Assembly: GCA_018241165.1 (NCBI GenBank)
Contig: JAFEEK010000230.1
Coordinates: forward strand, 1 to 5,363
Length of the DNA: 5,363 nt
Reading direction: 5' to 3'
Source: Pseudomonadota bacterium
GTDB lineage: Bacteria; Pseudomonadota; Gammaproteobacteria; Xanthomonadales; Rhodanobacteraceae
Positions 5,260-5,363 of this stretch are shown here, in pieces. The notes below the pieces were generated by a model. That model was not told where the DNA came from, made no database searches, and was given only the letters and a program-made list of their open reading frames with translations. Numbering within the stretch: position 1 is the stretch's first letter; every line of letters starts with the position of its first letter. The translations under genes were made by a program, and so were the position numbers.

Positions 5260-5363
5260 TTACTTCTTCTTCGCGGTCTTGCGTGCGGTCTTCTTGGCGG
5301 CCTTGGCCTTCACGGTCTTCTTGGCGGCCTTCTTCGCGGGTTTCTTTTTTGCAGCTTTCTTCG
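5260..5363 (-). CDS. C-terminal end of a Lys/Ala-rich histone H1-like protein (partial)
   Basis: Reading leftward from the right edge, 33 codons end at TAA (5262-5260). The residues are almost only Lys, Ala and Thr, with one each of Pro, Val and Arg, in repeats such as KKAAKKT, KAKAAKKTARK and a final TAKKK. This composition is typical of bacterial histone H1-like, nucleoid-associated tails (as in Hc1-type and AlgP-like proteins), which bind DNA through charge and are intrinsically disordered. The N-terminal part, including the start, lies outside the window, so a folded domain fused to this tail cannot be excluded; several bacterial DNA-binding or RNA-binding proteins carry similar tails. 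Strong G/C at third positions (AAG, GCC, ACC) with no interruption supports real coding. The gene points the same way as the GH44 gene, with 321 bp between them, and is probably a separate transcription unit. Confidence 0.82.
   Translation of the reverse strand, partial: KKAAKKKPAKKAAKKTVKAKAAKKTARKTAKKK
5286..5331 (-). repeat. 19-bp direct repeat in the histone-like tail
   Basis: CGGTCTTCTTGGCGGCCTT (plus strand) occurs at 5286-5304 and 5313-5331, a period of 27 bp or nine codons. It encodes KAAKKT units of the Lys/Ala-rich tail. In-frame repeats like this tend to vary in number between strains. Confidence 0.8.

Noticed and set aside
5155..5363. Plus-strand frame of about 70 codons open from ATG 5155 to the edge, Leu/Gly-rich
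   Set aside because: Its hydrophobic look comes from reading the Lys/Ala repeats backwards. It has no ribosome binding site, and the first part runs through stem-loops.

Overview
The window is G+C-rich bacterial DNA with strongly G/C-biased third codon positions, long antisense shadow frames and short intergenic gaps. Gene content points to a gammaproteobacterium of the Xanthomonadales/Lysobacterales, possibly Rhodanobacteraceae (inference). The pointers are a TonB-domain protein with a helical-repeat middle of a type I associate with that order, a secreted enzyme ending in DEIFKDGFQ (a tail I recall from secreted proteins of these bacteria), and a Lys/Ala-rich histone H1-like protein.

Layout, left to right. 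Positions 1-29 may hold the first codons of a leftward membrane-protein gene. Next come two rightward genes that probably share a transcript: an exported SxxK serine hydrolase of the class C beta-lactamase/penicillin-binding-protein fold (133-1395) and, 18 bp later, a GPP34/GOLPH3-family protein (1414-2034). A 48-bp gap with a strong 11-bp hairpin separates these from two leftward genes that converge on it: a TonB C-terminal-domain protein with a lipobox-like N-terminus (2083-3075) and a secreted glycoside hydrolase family 44 endoglucanase/xyloglucanase (3259-4938). A 321-bp intergenic region rich in inverted repeats follows, then the C-terminal 33 codons of a leftward Lys/Ala-rich histone-like gene that runs off the right edge.

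Functionally, the GH44 enzyme is an exported beta-glucan or xyloglucan degrader. The TonB-domain protein next to it could relate to envelope transport, but its predicted lipid anchor and lack of the usual transmembrane histidine argue against a classical TonB role. The serine hydrolase acts in the periplasm, and the GPP34 protein is cytosolic or peripheral at the membrane with unknown bacterial function. No mobile element, CRISPR array, rRNA or tRNA is visible. The most unusual points are the serine hydrolase-GPP34 pair with altered lipid-binding positions, the lipobox-bearing TonB protein, the short C-terminal tail on the GH44 enzyme, and the cluster of stem-loops upstream of the GH44 gene.
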